This document shows, piece by piece, positions 8,691 through 17,629 of a stretch of 58,981 bases of DNA. A program made the position numbers and the translations under genes. The notes beneath the pieces are model-generated. The model saw only the letters and a list, made by a program, of their open reading frames with translations. It did no database searches and was not told the DNA's origin. Within the stretch, counting starts at the first letter, position 1. Every line of letters begins with the position of its first letter. The DNA is from Streptosporangiaceae bacterium (GTDB taxonomy: Bacteria > Actinomycetota > Actinomycetes > Streptosporangiales > Streptosporangiaceae), in the NCBI GenBank assembly GCA_030041275.1, contig JASHOE010000282.1:1-58981 (forward strand), read 5' to 3'.

Positions 8691-9996
8691 TCACGCCAGA
8701 GTCGTCCGGCCTACTCGGTCAGATGGTGAACCGGAGGAAGCGCCCTGGACGTGCAGCTGCTCTGCGCGGCGGCGGTAGCGCCTGGATAGGTAGCTTCCGC
8801 CCGCGACGGCGACCAGGCAGGATGCGCCGCCGACGGCGAGGCCGATACGGGGGCTGGCGGCCGCGATGATCCAGCCGATCAGCGGGCCGCCGATGGGCGT
8901 GGTGCCCTGGAAGGCCACCTGCCACAGCGCTATCGCACGGCCGCGCATGCTCGGCTCGGCCGCTAGCTGAATGGTTGAGTTGCCGATCGCGATGAAGGAA
9001 ACGCTGGCCCAGCCGACGAACAGCATGGCCGCGTACGCGAGGCCGATGGCCGGTGCCACGGCAGGCGATGATTGCCAGCCCGAACCCGGTGCCAGCGATG
9101 ATCATCGAGCGCAGCCCGGTCCGGCCCCTGGCGGCCGTGAACAGGCCGCCGACCACCGCGCCGATGCCCATCGCGGCGGTCAGGAAGCCGTAGGCCTCTG
9201 AGCCACCGTGAAACGTCTGCCTGGCAAGCACCGGAATGGACACCTGGAACTCGTAGGCAAGGAGCCCGACCAGGCCCATCATGGCGACCGGAATGGCGAT
9301 GTCCGGCGTGCGGGCGGCGTAGCGCAGCCCCTCCCGCAACTGGCCCCGAGCCCGCGGCGCAGGCGGGCTCGGCCGCAGCGCCGCGGTGTCCATGATGATC
9401 AGGGATGTGACCACCGCGACGAAGCTCGCGGCGTTGAGCAGGAAGCACACGCCCACGCCCACGGTGGCGATCAGCACGCCGCCGATGGCGGGTCCGACGG
9501 CTCGGGCGGCGTTGACGGTGACCGAGTTCAGCGTGATCGCATTGCGCAGTTCATCCCGGCCGACCATCTCGCGCACGAAAGCCTGCCGTGTCGAGTTCTC
9601 GAACGCGTTGTTGAGGCCGAGAACGACGGCCAGCAGGCAGACCGCCCAGAGGGTGACGGCGCCGGTCACCGTGAGCAGGCCGAGGACGAGTGCCTGCAGG
9701 CCCATGGCGATCTGCAGGACGATCATGAGGCGCCGCTTGTCGACCCGATCCGCGACCACGCCGCCATAGGGTGCGAGCAGCAGCACCGGCAGCGTCTGCA
9801 GCGCTACCACGAAGCCCAGGTCGGTGCTGGAGTGGGTGAGCACCAGGACCAGCCAGGATTGCGCGGTCATCTGCATCCACGTGCCAGCCAGCGAGACGGA
9901 CTGCCCGGTGAAGTACAGCCGGTAATTGGGCACCCTGAGGGACGAGAACGTGCTGCGCCAGAATCCGCGGCGAGGACGTTCGGCCACGTCAGGCAC
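8691..9996 (-). pseudogene. MFS exporter (MFS_3/enterobactin-exporter type) broken by a 1-nt frameshift
   Basis: Translation from the GTG at 9996 gives a normal MFS N-terminus and about eight helices (SLRVPNYRLYFTGQSVSLAG, VALQTLPVLLLAPYGGVVAD with the MFS A-motif region). At about 9060 the frame loses similarity. The family C-terminus continues one base later in another frame, with RGRAIALWQVAFQGTTPIGG, ending at 8691. Reading TGCCGTG as TGCGTG restores one frame of about 435 residues. This is either a real frameshift or a base-call error. The GTG start has AAGGGG 7 nt upstream, and a TATACT hexamer at 10045-10050 is a good -10. An in-frame TTG at 10041 is less likely. Confidence 0.8.
8719..8738. 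repeat. Dispersed copy of the 20-bp unit found tandemly at 10121-10240
   Basis: TCAGATGGTGAACCGGAGGA matches the tandem unit TCAGATCGTGAACCGGAGGG at 18 of 20 positions. It lies at the 3' end of the MFS gene, 1.4 kb from the array. Confidence 0.75.
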
Positions 9997-10044
9997 TACC
10001 CGGCCCCTTTCAACGTCACGTAGGTAATTGCTTCTCGGCAACTA

Positions 10045-10050
10045 AGTATA
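10045..10050 (-). promoter_or_regulatory. -10 TATACT of the MFS gene
   Basis: TATACT read on the minus strand lies about 50 nt before the GTG at 9996, giving a short leader that contains the AAAGGGG ribosome-binding site. Confidence 0.5.
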
Positions 10051-10066
10051 GCGCGACGGCGCCGCA

Positions 10067-10124
10067 CCCGCCGGATCGCCGACCTGGCGGCGGTACCCGC
10101 CGGGTCGCCGACCTGGCTGCGTCA
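10067..10124. repeat. Two degenerate 29-bp direct repeats
   Basis: Two adjacent 29-bp copies (10067-10095 and 10096-10124) share the core GTCGCCGACCTGGC with few changes. They abut the 20-bp array that follows. Confidence 0.7.
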
Positions 10125-10240
10125 GTGATGAACCGGAGGGTCAGATCGTGAACCGGAGGGTCAGATCGTGAGCCGGAGGGTCAGATCGTGAGCCGGAGGG
10201 TCAGATCGTGAACCGGAGGGTCAGATCGTGAACCGGAGAT
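10121..10240. repeat. Six-copy 20-bp tandem array covering the 3' end of the isomerase-like gene
   Basis: Units of consensus TCAGATCGTGAACCGGAGGG stand head to tail at 10121, 10141, 10161, 10181, 10201 and 10221. The first and last are degenerate, and copies three and four carry AGCC for AACC. On the minus strand each full unit contains an in-phase-like LRFTI-stop, so the array repeats the last five codons and stop of the gene ending at 10221. Confidence 0.95.
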
Positions 10241-11009
10241 TTCTGGCGGCGCGGTCACCGAGGTCCGCATCGCCCGTCCAGGTCACGACGCCCGCGTCGA
10301 TCTGGGCCCCAGGGTCGATGCGGCCGGCGGCCAGCTGGATGAAGGTCGTCGAGTCGGTGGTCAGCTCGACGGTCGGGTTGGCGACGCTGTCGATTTGCTT
10401 GGCGCGGCCGTCGACGAGCACGCTGATGTCTCTGGTTATGGGGCCGGTGAGGTGGAAGACGATGCTCTTGCCGTCGGGCAGGCCGATCTTCTTGCCGACG
10501 ATGTAGCCGATCGAGGTCTCGACCTGGCCGAGGGCGATCTCGGCGCGCATGCCGCCGTCACTGGTGGTCAAGCCAAGCGGGGTGGTGATGTCCCGCTCGT
10601 GCACCCAGAAGTCGAAGATGCGGATCTCGAGGAACTGGCCGTAGGTCTTCGGCCCGATCGGAGTCCACGACGGGAGCGTCAGGTCCGCCGCCGTGAGCCG
10701 GGCGAGATCCGCGCGCCGAGCGGCGAAGATCTCGCCGATCCGGCTCGCGAAGGCCCGATCGTCGAGCGCTGCTACTTCCTGCTCGTACGGCCCAATCCGG
10801 TCTACCGGCGCGAGCTCCGCTGCGCTTGCGGGCAGCCAGCCCGTCATGACGCGCTCCATCATGCCGAGATGCGCAACGACGTCGCGCACGGTCCAGTCCG
10901 GACACAGCGACTGGGTCCGCCACTGGGCGCTGTCGAGCCGGGCGGTCACCGACTCGATGGCGTCATAACACTGCTCGACGCAAGAGCGAAGGCCGCTCGG
11001 ATCGGTCAC
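10221..11009 (-). CDS. Maleylpyruvate isomerase (mycothiol-dependent/DinB-like) family protein
   Basis: The 262-residue product matches the actinobacterial TIGR03083-like family: a four-helix DinB/MDMPI bundle at the N-terminus (CYDAIESVTARLDSAQW ... CPDWTVRDVVAHLGMMERV, where the His is a metal-ligand position; a second His motif FDFWVHERDI) and a C-terminal sterol-carrier-like domain (about residues 170-260). Family members use metal and often mycothiol; the substrate is unknown. The GTG at 11009 has GAAGGAGAG just upstream and follows the previous gene by 38 nt; a longer frame to 11162 would overlap that gene. The last codons and stop are the first unit of a 20-bp tandem array. Confidence 0.8.
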   Translation of the reverse strand: MTDPSGLRSCVEQCYDAIESVTARLDSAQWRTQSLCPDWTVRDVVAHLGMMERVMTGWLPASAAELAPVDRIGPYEQEVAALDDRAFASRIGEIFAARRADLARLTAADLTLPSWTPIGPKTYGQFLEIRIFDFWVHERDITTPLGLTTSDGGMRAEIALGQVETSIGYIVGKKIGLPDGKSIVFHLTGPITRDISVLVDGRAKQIDSVANPTVELTTDSTTFIQLAAGRIDPGAQIDAGVVTWTGDADLGDRAARNLRFTI

Positions 11010-11047
11010 TGGCTCTCCTTCGAGCGCGAGTACCAAGAAGGCCGACC

Positions 11048-11674
11048 CTATCGCCACCGCTCGAGCACTGGTTCCAGCAGCAACGCCTGGTAACCGAATC
11101 TGGCTGGGTTCAGCGGCAGCGCGGTTCCGGGCGCGATCGGCGTATACCGGACGCCGCTCCACTGCCGGCCGTCGCCGATGACCGTGCCCTCGACGCTAAA
11201 CGTCGCCGCGCGGCCGGGACTCAGCGGCGGCGGCTCCGGGCCGTTCCAGACTTCCAGCAGCAGACGCTGGCCATCAGCCGCCGGGAGCCCGCCAGCCGGC
11301 AGCGTGCCGAGCACGATGGTGTGGTCCATGGTTTCCTGCTTGCGCTCGTGCCAGACCCGGAACTGGTGGTTGGCGGCCAGGTCAAGGAACGACCGTCTGC
11401 TGGGGAAGCCGATGACTCCGGCCCGGTCCCAGCTCGGCGAGCTAGCCACGACGGTGGCGGCGAGGCACAGCGCGGCGCCCACCGACCGCAGCAGCGGAAT
11501 GGGCGCGTAGTCACGGACGGCTTCCCGGCCGACGGCCGGTAACCCGCGCGGGCTGGTGTCCGTGCTGGGCAGCAGCCTGGTCAGCCCGAGCATGTAGATG
11601 GGCCCGTCGGTCTGGTCGCTGGTTTCCCGCAGCCGCATCACATAGTCGGCGTCGATCAGTCCGTACCTGGGCAC
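11048..11674 (-). CDS. DUF1330-like (dimeric alpha/beta barrel) protein
   Basis: This product of about 208 residues has an N-terminal half recalling DUF1330 proteins (PIYMLGLTRL, the GREAVRDYAPIPLL helix and the WDRAGVIGFPSRRSFLDLAANHQF strand-helix unit). Its C-terminal half, about 85 residues, I cannot assign. The function is unknown. The start is uncertain by two codons: the GTG at 11680 touches a TAGCGT hexamer, while the GTG at 11674 is exactly 6 nt after it, matching the leaderless spacing elsewhere, so I choose the latter. It lies upstream of the isomerase-like gene in the same direction and 47 nt downstream of kynureninase. Confidence 0.6.
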   Translation of the reverse strand: MPRYGLIDADYVMRLRETSDQTDGPIYMLGLTRLLPSTDTSPRGLPAVGREAVRDYAPIPLLRSVGAALCLAATVVASSPSWDRAGVIGFPSRRSFLDLAANHQFRVWHERKQETMDHTIVLGTLPAGGLPAADGQRLLLEVWNGPEPPPLSPGRAATFSVEGTVIGDGRQWSGVRYTPIAPGTALPLNPARFGYQALLLEPVLERWR

Positions 11675-11680
11675 CGCCAC

Positions 11681-11686
11681 ACGCTA
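11681..11686 (-). promoter_or_regulatory. -10 TAGCGT of the DUF1330-like gene
   Basis: Read on the minus strand, the hexamer ends 6 nt before the GTG at 11674. It implies a separate leaderless transcript downstream of kynU. Confidence 0.45.
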
Positions 11687-11721
11687 GGGACGCGCGTCCC
11701 GGTGTGTCAATGTCGGCCGCG

Positions 11722-12987
11722 TCACGACACCAATGGTTGCTCGGGCGGGATGTCGGCATAGGACTTGCTCGCGGCGATTTCTCGCAGCCTGTCCAGGCCA
11801 TCCCAGACGTGCGTGAAGGACGTGTACAGGGGAGCGGGCGAGATCCGGACGCGATCGGGCGTTCGGTAGTCAGTGACGATGTTGGTGCGGAGCAGTGCCT
11901 GGACAAGCTGTCGGGCGTCGTCGTGCCTGAGGGTCACGTGGCCGCCGCGGCGGGCCGCACGCCGCGGCGATGCGACGGTGAAGCCGAGTGGCGCGAGCCA
12001 CTCGTCGGCGAGTGCGATGACGTACTCGGTCAGCGCGACGCTCTTCTCGCGCAGTTGCTGCATGCCCGCCTCGCCGAGCAACCGCGCGCCCTCTTCCACC
12101 GCCACCGCGCCCATGATGTCGGGTGTTCCGGTCAGGAATGCGCTGATGCCGGGCGCGGGGTCATAGCGTGGGCCCATCTCGAACTGATCCCGCTGACCGA
12201 ACCAGCCCCAGATGGGCTGCCGCAGCTGGTGTTGCAGCTCGTCGCGCACGTACAGCAGCGCGGGTGCGCCAGGACCGGCGTTGACGTACTTGTAGGTGCA
12301 GCCGATGGCCAGGTCCGCCCCCGAGCCGTCGAGCTCGACCGGCACCGCGCCGACGGAGTGACACAGGTCCCACAGCGCGAGTGCTCCGGCGCGGTGGATC
12401 AGATCGGTGAGCTGCCCCATGTCGGCCAGCGCACCACTGCGGTAGGCAACGTGCGAGAGCTCGACGAGCGCGACACGGTCGTCGAGCGCCGCCACCAGCG
12501 ATTCTTCGCTGATGCCCTCGTCCATGTCCGTGTGAATCAGCCGCAGCTCGCAACCGCGCTGCGCGGCGACGCCCGCCAGCACGTACCGGTCGGTTGGGAA
12601 GTTGTCATCGTCCGTCACGATCACGTCGCGGCCGGGCCGGAAGTCAAGCGCGGCCCACGCCAGCTTGTAGAGGTTCACCGTCACCGAATCGCACACGATG
12701 ACCTGACCGCTGGCCGCGCCGAGCAGCTGCTCGGCAAGCATGTCGCCGGCCACTCTTGGCTGGTGGAGCCACTTGTCCCAGGATCGAACCAGGCCGACGC
12801 CCCAGTCCTGGTCGATGAGCTCCGCGATCCTGGCCTGCGTGCGGATCGGCAGCGGTCCGAGCGAGTTGCCGTTCAGGTAGATCAGGTCTTCCCAGTCTGG
12901 ACGCACAAACCGGTCGCGGAAGTGCGTGAGCTGGTCGGCAGCGTCCAGCGTCTGGGCATATGACCGATCTGCGGAGAAACTGGTCAC
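11722..12987 (-). CDS. kynU: Kynureninase
   Basis: The 421-residue protein is a PLP enzyme that cleaves kynurenine to anthranilate and alanine in tryptophan catabolism. YLNGNSLGPLP near the N-terminus, DLCHSVGAVPVEL with the PLP-binding Asp, and the Schiff-base Lys in GCTYKYVNAGPGAP are characteristic, as is the WGWFGQRDQFEMGPRYDP block. Length is normal. The frame is open to 13143, but that stretch overlaps the divergent PIG-L gene. The GTG at 12987 lies 6 nt after TACAGT, so I choose it. No kynA or kynB homologue is nearby. Confidence 0.93.
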   Translation of the reverse strand: MTSFSADRSYAQTLDAADQLTHFRDRFVRPDWEDLIYLNGNSLGPLPIRTQARIAELIDQDWGVGLVRSWDKWLHQPRVAGDMLAEQLLGAASGQVIVCDSVTVNLYKLAWAALDFRPGRDVIVTDDDNFPTDRYVLAGVAAQRGCELRLIHTDMDEGISEESLVAALDDRVALVELSHVAYRSGALADMGQLTDLIHRAGALALWDLCHSVGAVPVELDGSGADLAIGCTYKYVNAGPGAPALLYVRDELQHQLRQPIWGWFGQRDQFEMGPRYDPAPGISAFLTGTPDIMGAVAVEEGARLLGEAGMQQLREKSVALTEYVIALADEWLAPLGFTVASPRRAARRGGHVTLRHDDARQLVQALLRTNIVTDYRTPDRVRISPAPLYTSFTHVWDGLDRLREIAASKSYADIPPEQPLVS

Positions 12988-12993
12988 CAACCA

Positions 12994-12999
12994 ACTGTA
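12994..12999 (-). promoter_or_regulatory. -10 TACAGT of leaderless kynU
   Basis: On the minus strand TACAGT is followed by six bases and the GTG start at 12987. The divergent PIG-L promoter lies about 50 bp away. Confidence 0.55.
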
Positions 13000-13045
13000 A
13001 CGTGCCGCCCCGTTCCCGACTGGCGCGGCTACCGGCCGCCCGCCG

Positions 13046-13051
13046 TAGGAT
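13046..13051 (+). promoter_or_regulatory. -10 TAGGAT of the leaderless PIG-L deacetylase gene
   Basis: TAGGAT is followed by six bases and the GTG start at 13058, with no Shine-Dalgarno sequence. Confidence 0.55.
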
Positions 13052-13057
13052 CGACGG

Positions 13058-13783
13058 GTGACCGCGGACCAAGCCGAGCGCGTCTCGCGCGTCCTCGTCA
13101 TCGCTGCCCATCCCGACGATGTGGACTTCGGCTCGGCCGGCACCGTCGCGCAGTGGGTTGATGCGGGCCTGACCGTCAGCTACTGCATCGCGACCAGCGG
13201 CGAGGCGGGAGGCAGCGACCAGTCGGTCAGCCGGGCGGACATGGTGTTCATCCGGCAGGCGGAGCAAACGGCCGCGGCGAAGCAGGTTGGCGTGCATGAC
13301 CTGCATTTCCTCGGTTATCCGGACGGACAGGTCGAACCGAGCCTGGGGCTGCGGCGCGACCTGGCCCGGGTCATCAGGCTGCTGCGTCCGCAGCGCGTGG
13401 TATGCCCGTCGCCCGAGCGCAACTACGGGAGACTGGGCGTGAGCCATCCCGACCACCGTGCCGTGGGCTCGGCCGCGCTGGACGCGGTCTACCCCGACGC
13501 GCGCAATCCGTTCGCGTTCCCCGAACTGCTGGCAGCAGAGAACCTCGAGCCGTGGTCGGTGCGCGAGGTCTGGATCTCCGGCACCGCCACGCCCAATCAC
13601 TTCGTCGACATCACGGCCACCTTCAGCAAGAAGATCGCGGCCCTGCGAAGTCACGTCAGTCAGGTCAGCGACCCCGATGCCCTAGAGCAGCGACTGCGCG
13701 GCTGGCTCAGCGCCACCGCGGCTGCGGGCGGGCTGCCCGAGGGCAGCCTCGCCGAGGCGTTCCAGGTGATCCAGGTCGGCTGA
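13058..13783 (+). CDS. PIG-L family zinc deacetylase (MshB/LmbE-like)
   Basis: The 241-residue protein has the zinc motif AHPDD (residues 11-15, VIAAHPDDVDFG) and the distal ligand in SHPDHRAVG, which define the PIG-L/LmbE N-acetylglucosaminyl deacetylase family. In actinobacteria, members deacetylate mycothiol precursors (MshB), cleave mycothiol conjugates (Mca) or act on unrelated amides. This protein is shorter than typical MshB (about 290), so I do not assign a pathway. It is divergent from kynU and precedes the cox operon by 155 nt. Confidence 0.85.
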   Translation: MTADQAERVSRVLVIAAHPDDVDFGSAGTVAQWVDAGLTVSYCIATSGEAGGSDQSVSRADMVFIRQAEQTAAAKQVGVHDLHFLGYPDGQVEPSLGLRRDLARVIRLLRPQRVVCPSPERNYGRLGVSHPDHRAVGSAALDAVYPDARNPFAFPELLAAENLEPWSVREVWISGTATPNHFVDITATFSKKIAALRSHVSQVSDPDALEQRLRGWLSATAAAGGLPEGSLAEAFQVIQVG

Positions 13784-13839
13784 CCACGAGGTCCGCGGCA
13801 CGCGCAGACTGGGTCTGGTGCGCCGTCGCTCGGCCGGCT

Positions 13840-13845
13840 TAGGTT
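13840..13845 (+). promoter_or_regulatory. Candidate -10 TAGGTT for the coxSLMG operon
   Basis: TAGGTT in the 155-bp gap before coxS is the best match to the local -10 form. It would leave a leader of about 85 nt containing the GGAGGTG ribosome-binding site. Confidence 0.35.
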
Positions 13846-13938
13846 TGGCCAGAGGCGCATCTGGTCACACCGCACCGGTCTGCTCGCGACCGACCAGTGC
13901 GCAATGTCGCATTTGGCATGTTCACGGAGGTGTCCTGC

Positions 13939-14406
13939 ATGACGCGCATCACCGTTTCAGTCGACAGCGTCAGCTATACCGACGACGTCGAACCCCGCCT
14001 GCTGCTGGTCCACTACCTGAGAGAAGTGCTCGGCAAGACTGGTACGCCAGTCGGATGCGACACCTCGAACTGTGGTGCATGCACCGTGCTGCTTGACGGC
14101 AAGTCGGTCAAGAGCTGTGCGGTGCTCGCCGTGCAGGCGGACGGCGCCGATATCACCACGATCGAGGGCCTCAGTGACGGCGAGCTGCACCCCGTGCAGC
14201 GTGCCTTCCACGCCGAGCACGCTCTGCAGTGCGGTTACTGCACGCCGGGCATGATCATGGCGGCTGCGGACCTGCTGCGTGACAACCCGCATCCGTCTGA
14301 CGCCGAGATCAGGGAAGGCCTGGAGGGGAATCTGTGCCGCTGCACCGGCTACGAGAACATCGTGCGCGCCGTGCGGCGCGCCGCTGAGGCAGGAGTGAGC
14401 GCATGA
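13939..14406 (+). CDS. coxS: CO-dehydrogenase-like small subunit, two [2Fe-2S] clusters
   Basis: The 155-residue protein is the iron-sulfur subunit of a xanthine oxidase/CO dehydrogenase family complex. The N-terminal plant-type [2Fe-2S] site is [22 protein letters not shown]. The C-terminal four-helix [2Fe-2S] domain carries CGYCTPGM and CRCTGY. It would pass electrons from the molybdenum site to the FAD subunit. The ATG at 13939 has GGAGGTG upstream; an in-frame ATG at 13897 adds residues outside the family. Its stop overlaps the coxL start as ATGA, indicating tight translational coupling. Confidence 0.95.
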   Translation: MTRITVSVDSVSYTDDVEPRLLLVHYLREVLGKTGTPVGCDTSNCGACTVLLDGKSVKSCAVLAVQADGADITTIEGLSDGELHPVQRAFHAEHALQCGYCTPGMIMAAADLLRDNPHPSDAEIREGLEGNLCRCTGYENIVRAVRRAAEAGVSA

Positions 14407-16772
14407 CCGCGACACAGGAGGCGCCGGCCGCCGAGCTAGGGCGGGCCAGGCTGCGCAAGGAAGACGCGAGACTTATCACCGGCCAGACCAACTGGACCGA
14501 CAACATCAAGCTGCCGGGAATGCTGCACATGGCGTTTGCCCGCAGCCCGTTCGCCCACGCGCGCATCGGCAGCGTCGACCTGAGCGCGGCGCGTGGTATG
14601 CCGGGTGTAGTGGCGGTGTTCTCCGGCGCTGACTTCGCGGCCGAGCAGGGCAGCCTGCCGTGTGCGTGGCCGGTCACCGAGGACATCGTCATCCCCGCCC
14701 ACCCGCCCATGGCCGTCGACGAGGTGCGCTATGTCGGCGAGGCGGTGGCCGTCGTCGTGGCGCGGGACCGGTACGCCGCGGCCGACGCAGTCGCGGCCAT
14801 CGACGTCGACTACGACCCGCTGCCGCCCGTGCTTGACATGCGGGCCGCGCTGGAGCCTGGCTCGCCCACGGTGCACGACGCGGGTAACAAGTGCTACGAG
14901 TGGGTCTTCGGCAACGGCGACATCGCCGCGGCCTTCGCCGACGCGCCCGTGGTGGTGGAGCGTACCTACCGCCAGCAGCGGCTGATTCCGTGTGCCATGG
15001 AGCCGCGGTCGGTCGTCGCACAGTGGATCGGCGACGACGTGACGCTGTGGTCGGCTACCCAGATCCCGCACGTGTTGAGGTTCGCGCTGTCGGCGTTCTT
15101 CGCGATCCCGGAGCAGAACGTCCGGGTCATCGCTCCGGACGTCGGCGGCGGGTTTGGGTCGAAGCTGCAGGTCACCGCTGAAGAAGTCCTCGCGGTCTTG
15201 GTCGGCCGCCGGCTACGTAAGCCGGTCAAGTGGACCGAGTCGCGCACTGAGGGCAACCTGACCGTGCATCACGGCCGGGACCAGTGGCAGCGGATCAGGA
15301 TCGCGGCCGACCGGGACGGCCGGATTCGCGGCCTCGACGTCGACCTGCTCGCTGACATGGGCGCCTACCTCATGCTGGTCACGCCCGGGGTCCCGCTGCT
15401 CGGCGCGTTCATGTTCAACGCCATCTACAAGATGGACGCCTACGCGTTCAAGTGCACCGGGGTCTTCACCACGAAGATGCCGACCGACGCCTACCGCGGT
15501 GCCGGGCGGCCGGAGGCTACGTTCGCCATCGAGCGGATCATGGACGAGCTGGCCGCCGAGCTCGGCATCGAGCCACTGGAGCTACGCGAGCGGAACTGGA
15601 TCAAGCACGAGGAGTTCCCGTACACCACGATCGCGGGCCTGACGTACGACTCGGGCAACTACGAGGCCGCCACGGCGAAGGCGAAGGAGCTGTTCGGCTA
15701 CGACGAGCTGCGCCGGGAGCAGGCCGAGCGAATCGCCCGCGGTGACAAGGTGCGCCTCGGCATCGGGATCTCCACCTTCACCGAGATGTGCGGGCTGGCG
15801 CCGTCGCGGGTGCTCGGCTCGCTGTCGTACGGCGCGGGCGGCTGGGAGAGCGCGTCGATTCGCATGCTGCCGACCGGCAAGGTCGAGGTTGTCACCGGGT
15901 CGAGCGCACATGGCCAGGGGCACGAGACCGCGTGGAGCCAGATCGTGGCCGACCAGCTCGGTGTCCCGTTCGAGGACATCCGAGTGCTGCATGGCGACAC
16001 TCAGGTCTCGCCCAGGGGCATGGACACCTACGGCTCTCGCTCGCTGGCTGTCGGCGGTCTGGCCCTGGTCGGCGCGTGCGACAAGGTGGTCGCCAAAGCG
16101 AAAGTGATCGCGGCCGCCATGCTCGAGGCGTCGGCAGACGACCTGGAGTTCTCGGCGGGCCGGTTCTTTGTCCGCGGCGACCCGGAGGCGGGAAAGACCA
16201 TCCAGGAGGTCGCGCTGGCCACCTTCGCGGCGCACGCGCTCCCGGAGGGGGTCGAGCCGTCGCTGGACTCCGACCACACCTACGACCCGGAGAACTTCTC
16301 CTTCCCGCACGGCACACACCTGTGCGCGACCGAGGTCGACACCGAGACGGGATTCGTCACGATTCGGTCCTACGTTGCTGTCGACGATGTGGGGGTGGTC
16401 GTCAACCCGCTCATCGTCGAGGGTCAGGTGCACGGCGGCATCGCGCAGGGGATCGCCCAGGCGCTCTACGAGGAAGGCGTGTACGACGAGGCCGGCAACC
16501 TGGTCACCACCACGCTCGCCGACTATCTGGTGCCATCGGCCGCAGACCTGCCGTCGTACCTGACCGCGCGTACCGCGTCACCGGCCAGCAACCGCCTCGG
16601 CGTGAAGGGTGTCGGCGAGGCAGGCACGATCGCGTCGACCCCGGCCGTGGTGAACGCGATCATCGATGCGCTGCGGCCGCTCGGCATCAACGACATCACG
16701 ATGCCCTGCACCCCCGAACGGGTCTGGCGGGCCATCCAGGACGCAACCAGCACGGCAGGAGGCGCGGCATGA
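14403..16772 (+). CDS. coxL: Molybdopterin-binding large subunit, form II CO-dehydrogenase-like
   Basis: The 789-residue subunit has the Mo-cofactor motifs [14 protein letters not shown] (about residue 245) and [17 protein letters not shown], and the active-site Glu in [12 protein letters not shown] near the C-terminus. The signature loop reads [10 protein letters not shown]. Form I CO dehydrogenase has AYxCSFR with the Cu-binding Cys, so this is a form II-type protein. Such proteins have debated CO activity and may oxidise other small substrates such as aldehydes or heterocycles. It overlaps coxS and coxM by 4 nt each. The MoCo-maturation genes coxD/E/F are not in the window. Confidence 0.93.
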   Translation: MTATQEAPAAELGRARLRKEDARLITGQTNWTDNIKLPGMLHMAFARSPFAHARIGSVDLSAARGMPGVVAVFSGADFAAEQGSLPCAWPVTEDIVIPAHPPMAVDEVRYVGEAVAVVVARDRYAAADAVAAIDVDYDPLPPVLDMRAALEPGSPTVHDAGNKCYEWVFGNGDIAAAFADAPVVVERTYRQQRLIPCAMEPRSVVAQWIGDDVTLWSATQIPHVLRFALSAFFAIPEQNVRVIAPDVGGGFGSKLQVTAEEVLAVLVGRRLRKPVKWTESRTEGNLTVHHGRDQWQRIRIAADRDGRIRGLDVDLLADMGAYLMLVTPGVPLLGAFMFNAIYKMDAYAFKCTGVFTTKMPTDAYRGAGRPEATFAIERIMDELAAELGIEPLELRERNWIKHEEFPYTTIAGLTYDSGNYEAATAKAKELFGYDELRREQAERIARGDKVRLGIGISTFTEMCGLAPSRVLGSLSYGAGGWESASIRMLPTGKVEVVTGSSAHGQGHETAWSQIVADQLGVPFEDIRVLHGDTQVSPRGMDTYGSRSLAVGGLALVGACDKVVAKAKVIAAAMLEASADDLEFSAGRFFVRGDPEAGKTIQEVALATFAAHALPEGVEPSLDSDHTYDPENFSFPHGTHLCATEVDTETGFVTIRSYVAVDDVGVVVNPLIVEGQVHGGIAQGIAQALYEEGVYDEAGNLVTTTLADYLVPSAADLPSYLTARTASPASNRLGVKGVGEAGTIASTPAVVNAIIDALRPLGINDITMPCTPERVWRAIQDATSTAGGAA

Positions 16773-17626
16773 TCCCGGCGAAGTTCGACTACGTCCGGCC
16801 GTCATCGATCGGCGAGGCGGTGACCGCGCTCGCGGCCGGCGGTGACGACGCCAAGGTCATCGCCGGCGGCCAGAGCCTGCTGCCGCTACTGCGGCTGCGA
16901 CTTGCCTACCCTGAGCTGCTCGTCGACGTCGGTGGCCTGGACGACCTGGTTGGCGTCACCGACGGCGGCGAGCACCTGCTCATCGGCGCCCGGACCACGC
17001 ACTACCAGCTCGTGCACGATCCGCTGGTGGCGCGGCACTGCGGCTTGCTAGCGGAGGCGGCGGCGACGGTCGCCGACCCTGCCGTGCGGCACCGCGGCAC
17101 CCTGGGTGGCTCGCTCGCGCACGCTGATCCGGCGGGTGACCTGCCCGCGGTAGCCCTGGCGCTGGACGCGACGATGATCGCGCACGGCCCGTCGGGTGAC
17201 CGCGAAGTCGCGGCGCGGGACTTCTTCGTCGACTACCTGACGACGACACTGCAGCCGGGCGAAATACTCACCGGCGTACGGGTGCCGAAGCTTGGCAGCG
17301 GATGGGGCTATCGTTATGAGAAGTTCCACCGGACCGCGCAGGCGTGGGCCATTGTCGGCGTCGCGGCCCTGGTGCGGCGCTCCAACGGCCAAGTGGCCGA
17401 GGCGAGGGTCGGGCTGACCAACATGGGCTCGGTGCCGATCAGGGCAGCCGCCGTCGAGGCGGCTGTGGCCGGGGCGCCGGCCAGCCCCGAGGCGCTGCAT
17501 GCGGCAGCAGCCAGCGCGGCCGACGGGACGCAGCCGCCTGCGGACCTGCACGGGGCGCCCGACTATCGGCGTCATCTCGCGCGGGTGCTGACCGGGCGTG
17601 CTCTGGAGGCAGCGGCAGGAGTCTGA
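16769..17626 (+). CDS. coxM: FAD-binding medium subunit
   Basis: The 285-residue protein has the FAD motifs AGGQSLLPLLRLRL (about residue 32) and the variant TIGGS motif RHRGTLGGSLAHADPAGDLPA (about residue 105) of CoxM/xanthine dehydrogenase FAD subunits, followed by the CODH_FAD C-terminal domain. It accepts electrons from CoxS and hands them to the respiratory chain. The ATG overlaps the coxL stop as ATGA. coxG follows after 3 nt. Confidence 0.94.
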   Translation: MIPAKFDYVRPSSIGEAVTALAAGGDDAKVIAGGQSLLPLLRLRLAYPELLVDVGGLDDLVGVTDGGEHLLIGARTTHYQLVHDPLVARHCGLLAEAAATVADPAVRHRGTLGGSLAHADPAGDLPAVALALDATMIAHGPSGDREVAARDFFVDYLTTTLQPGEILTGVRVPKLGSGWGYRYEKFHRTAQAWAIVGVAALVRRSNGQVAEARVGLTNMGSVPIRAAAVEAAVAGAPASPEALHAAAASAADGTQPPADLHGAPDYRRHLARVLTGRALEAAAGV

Positions 17627-17629
17627 TAC

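Noticed and set aside
8719..9060. Continuation of the MFS reading frame to the stop at 8719
   Set aside because: After 9060 this frame becomes Arg/His/Pro-rich and loses MFS similarity, while the neighbouring frame carries the family C-terminus.
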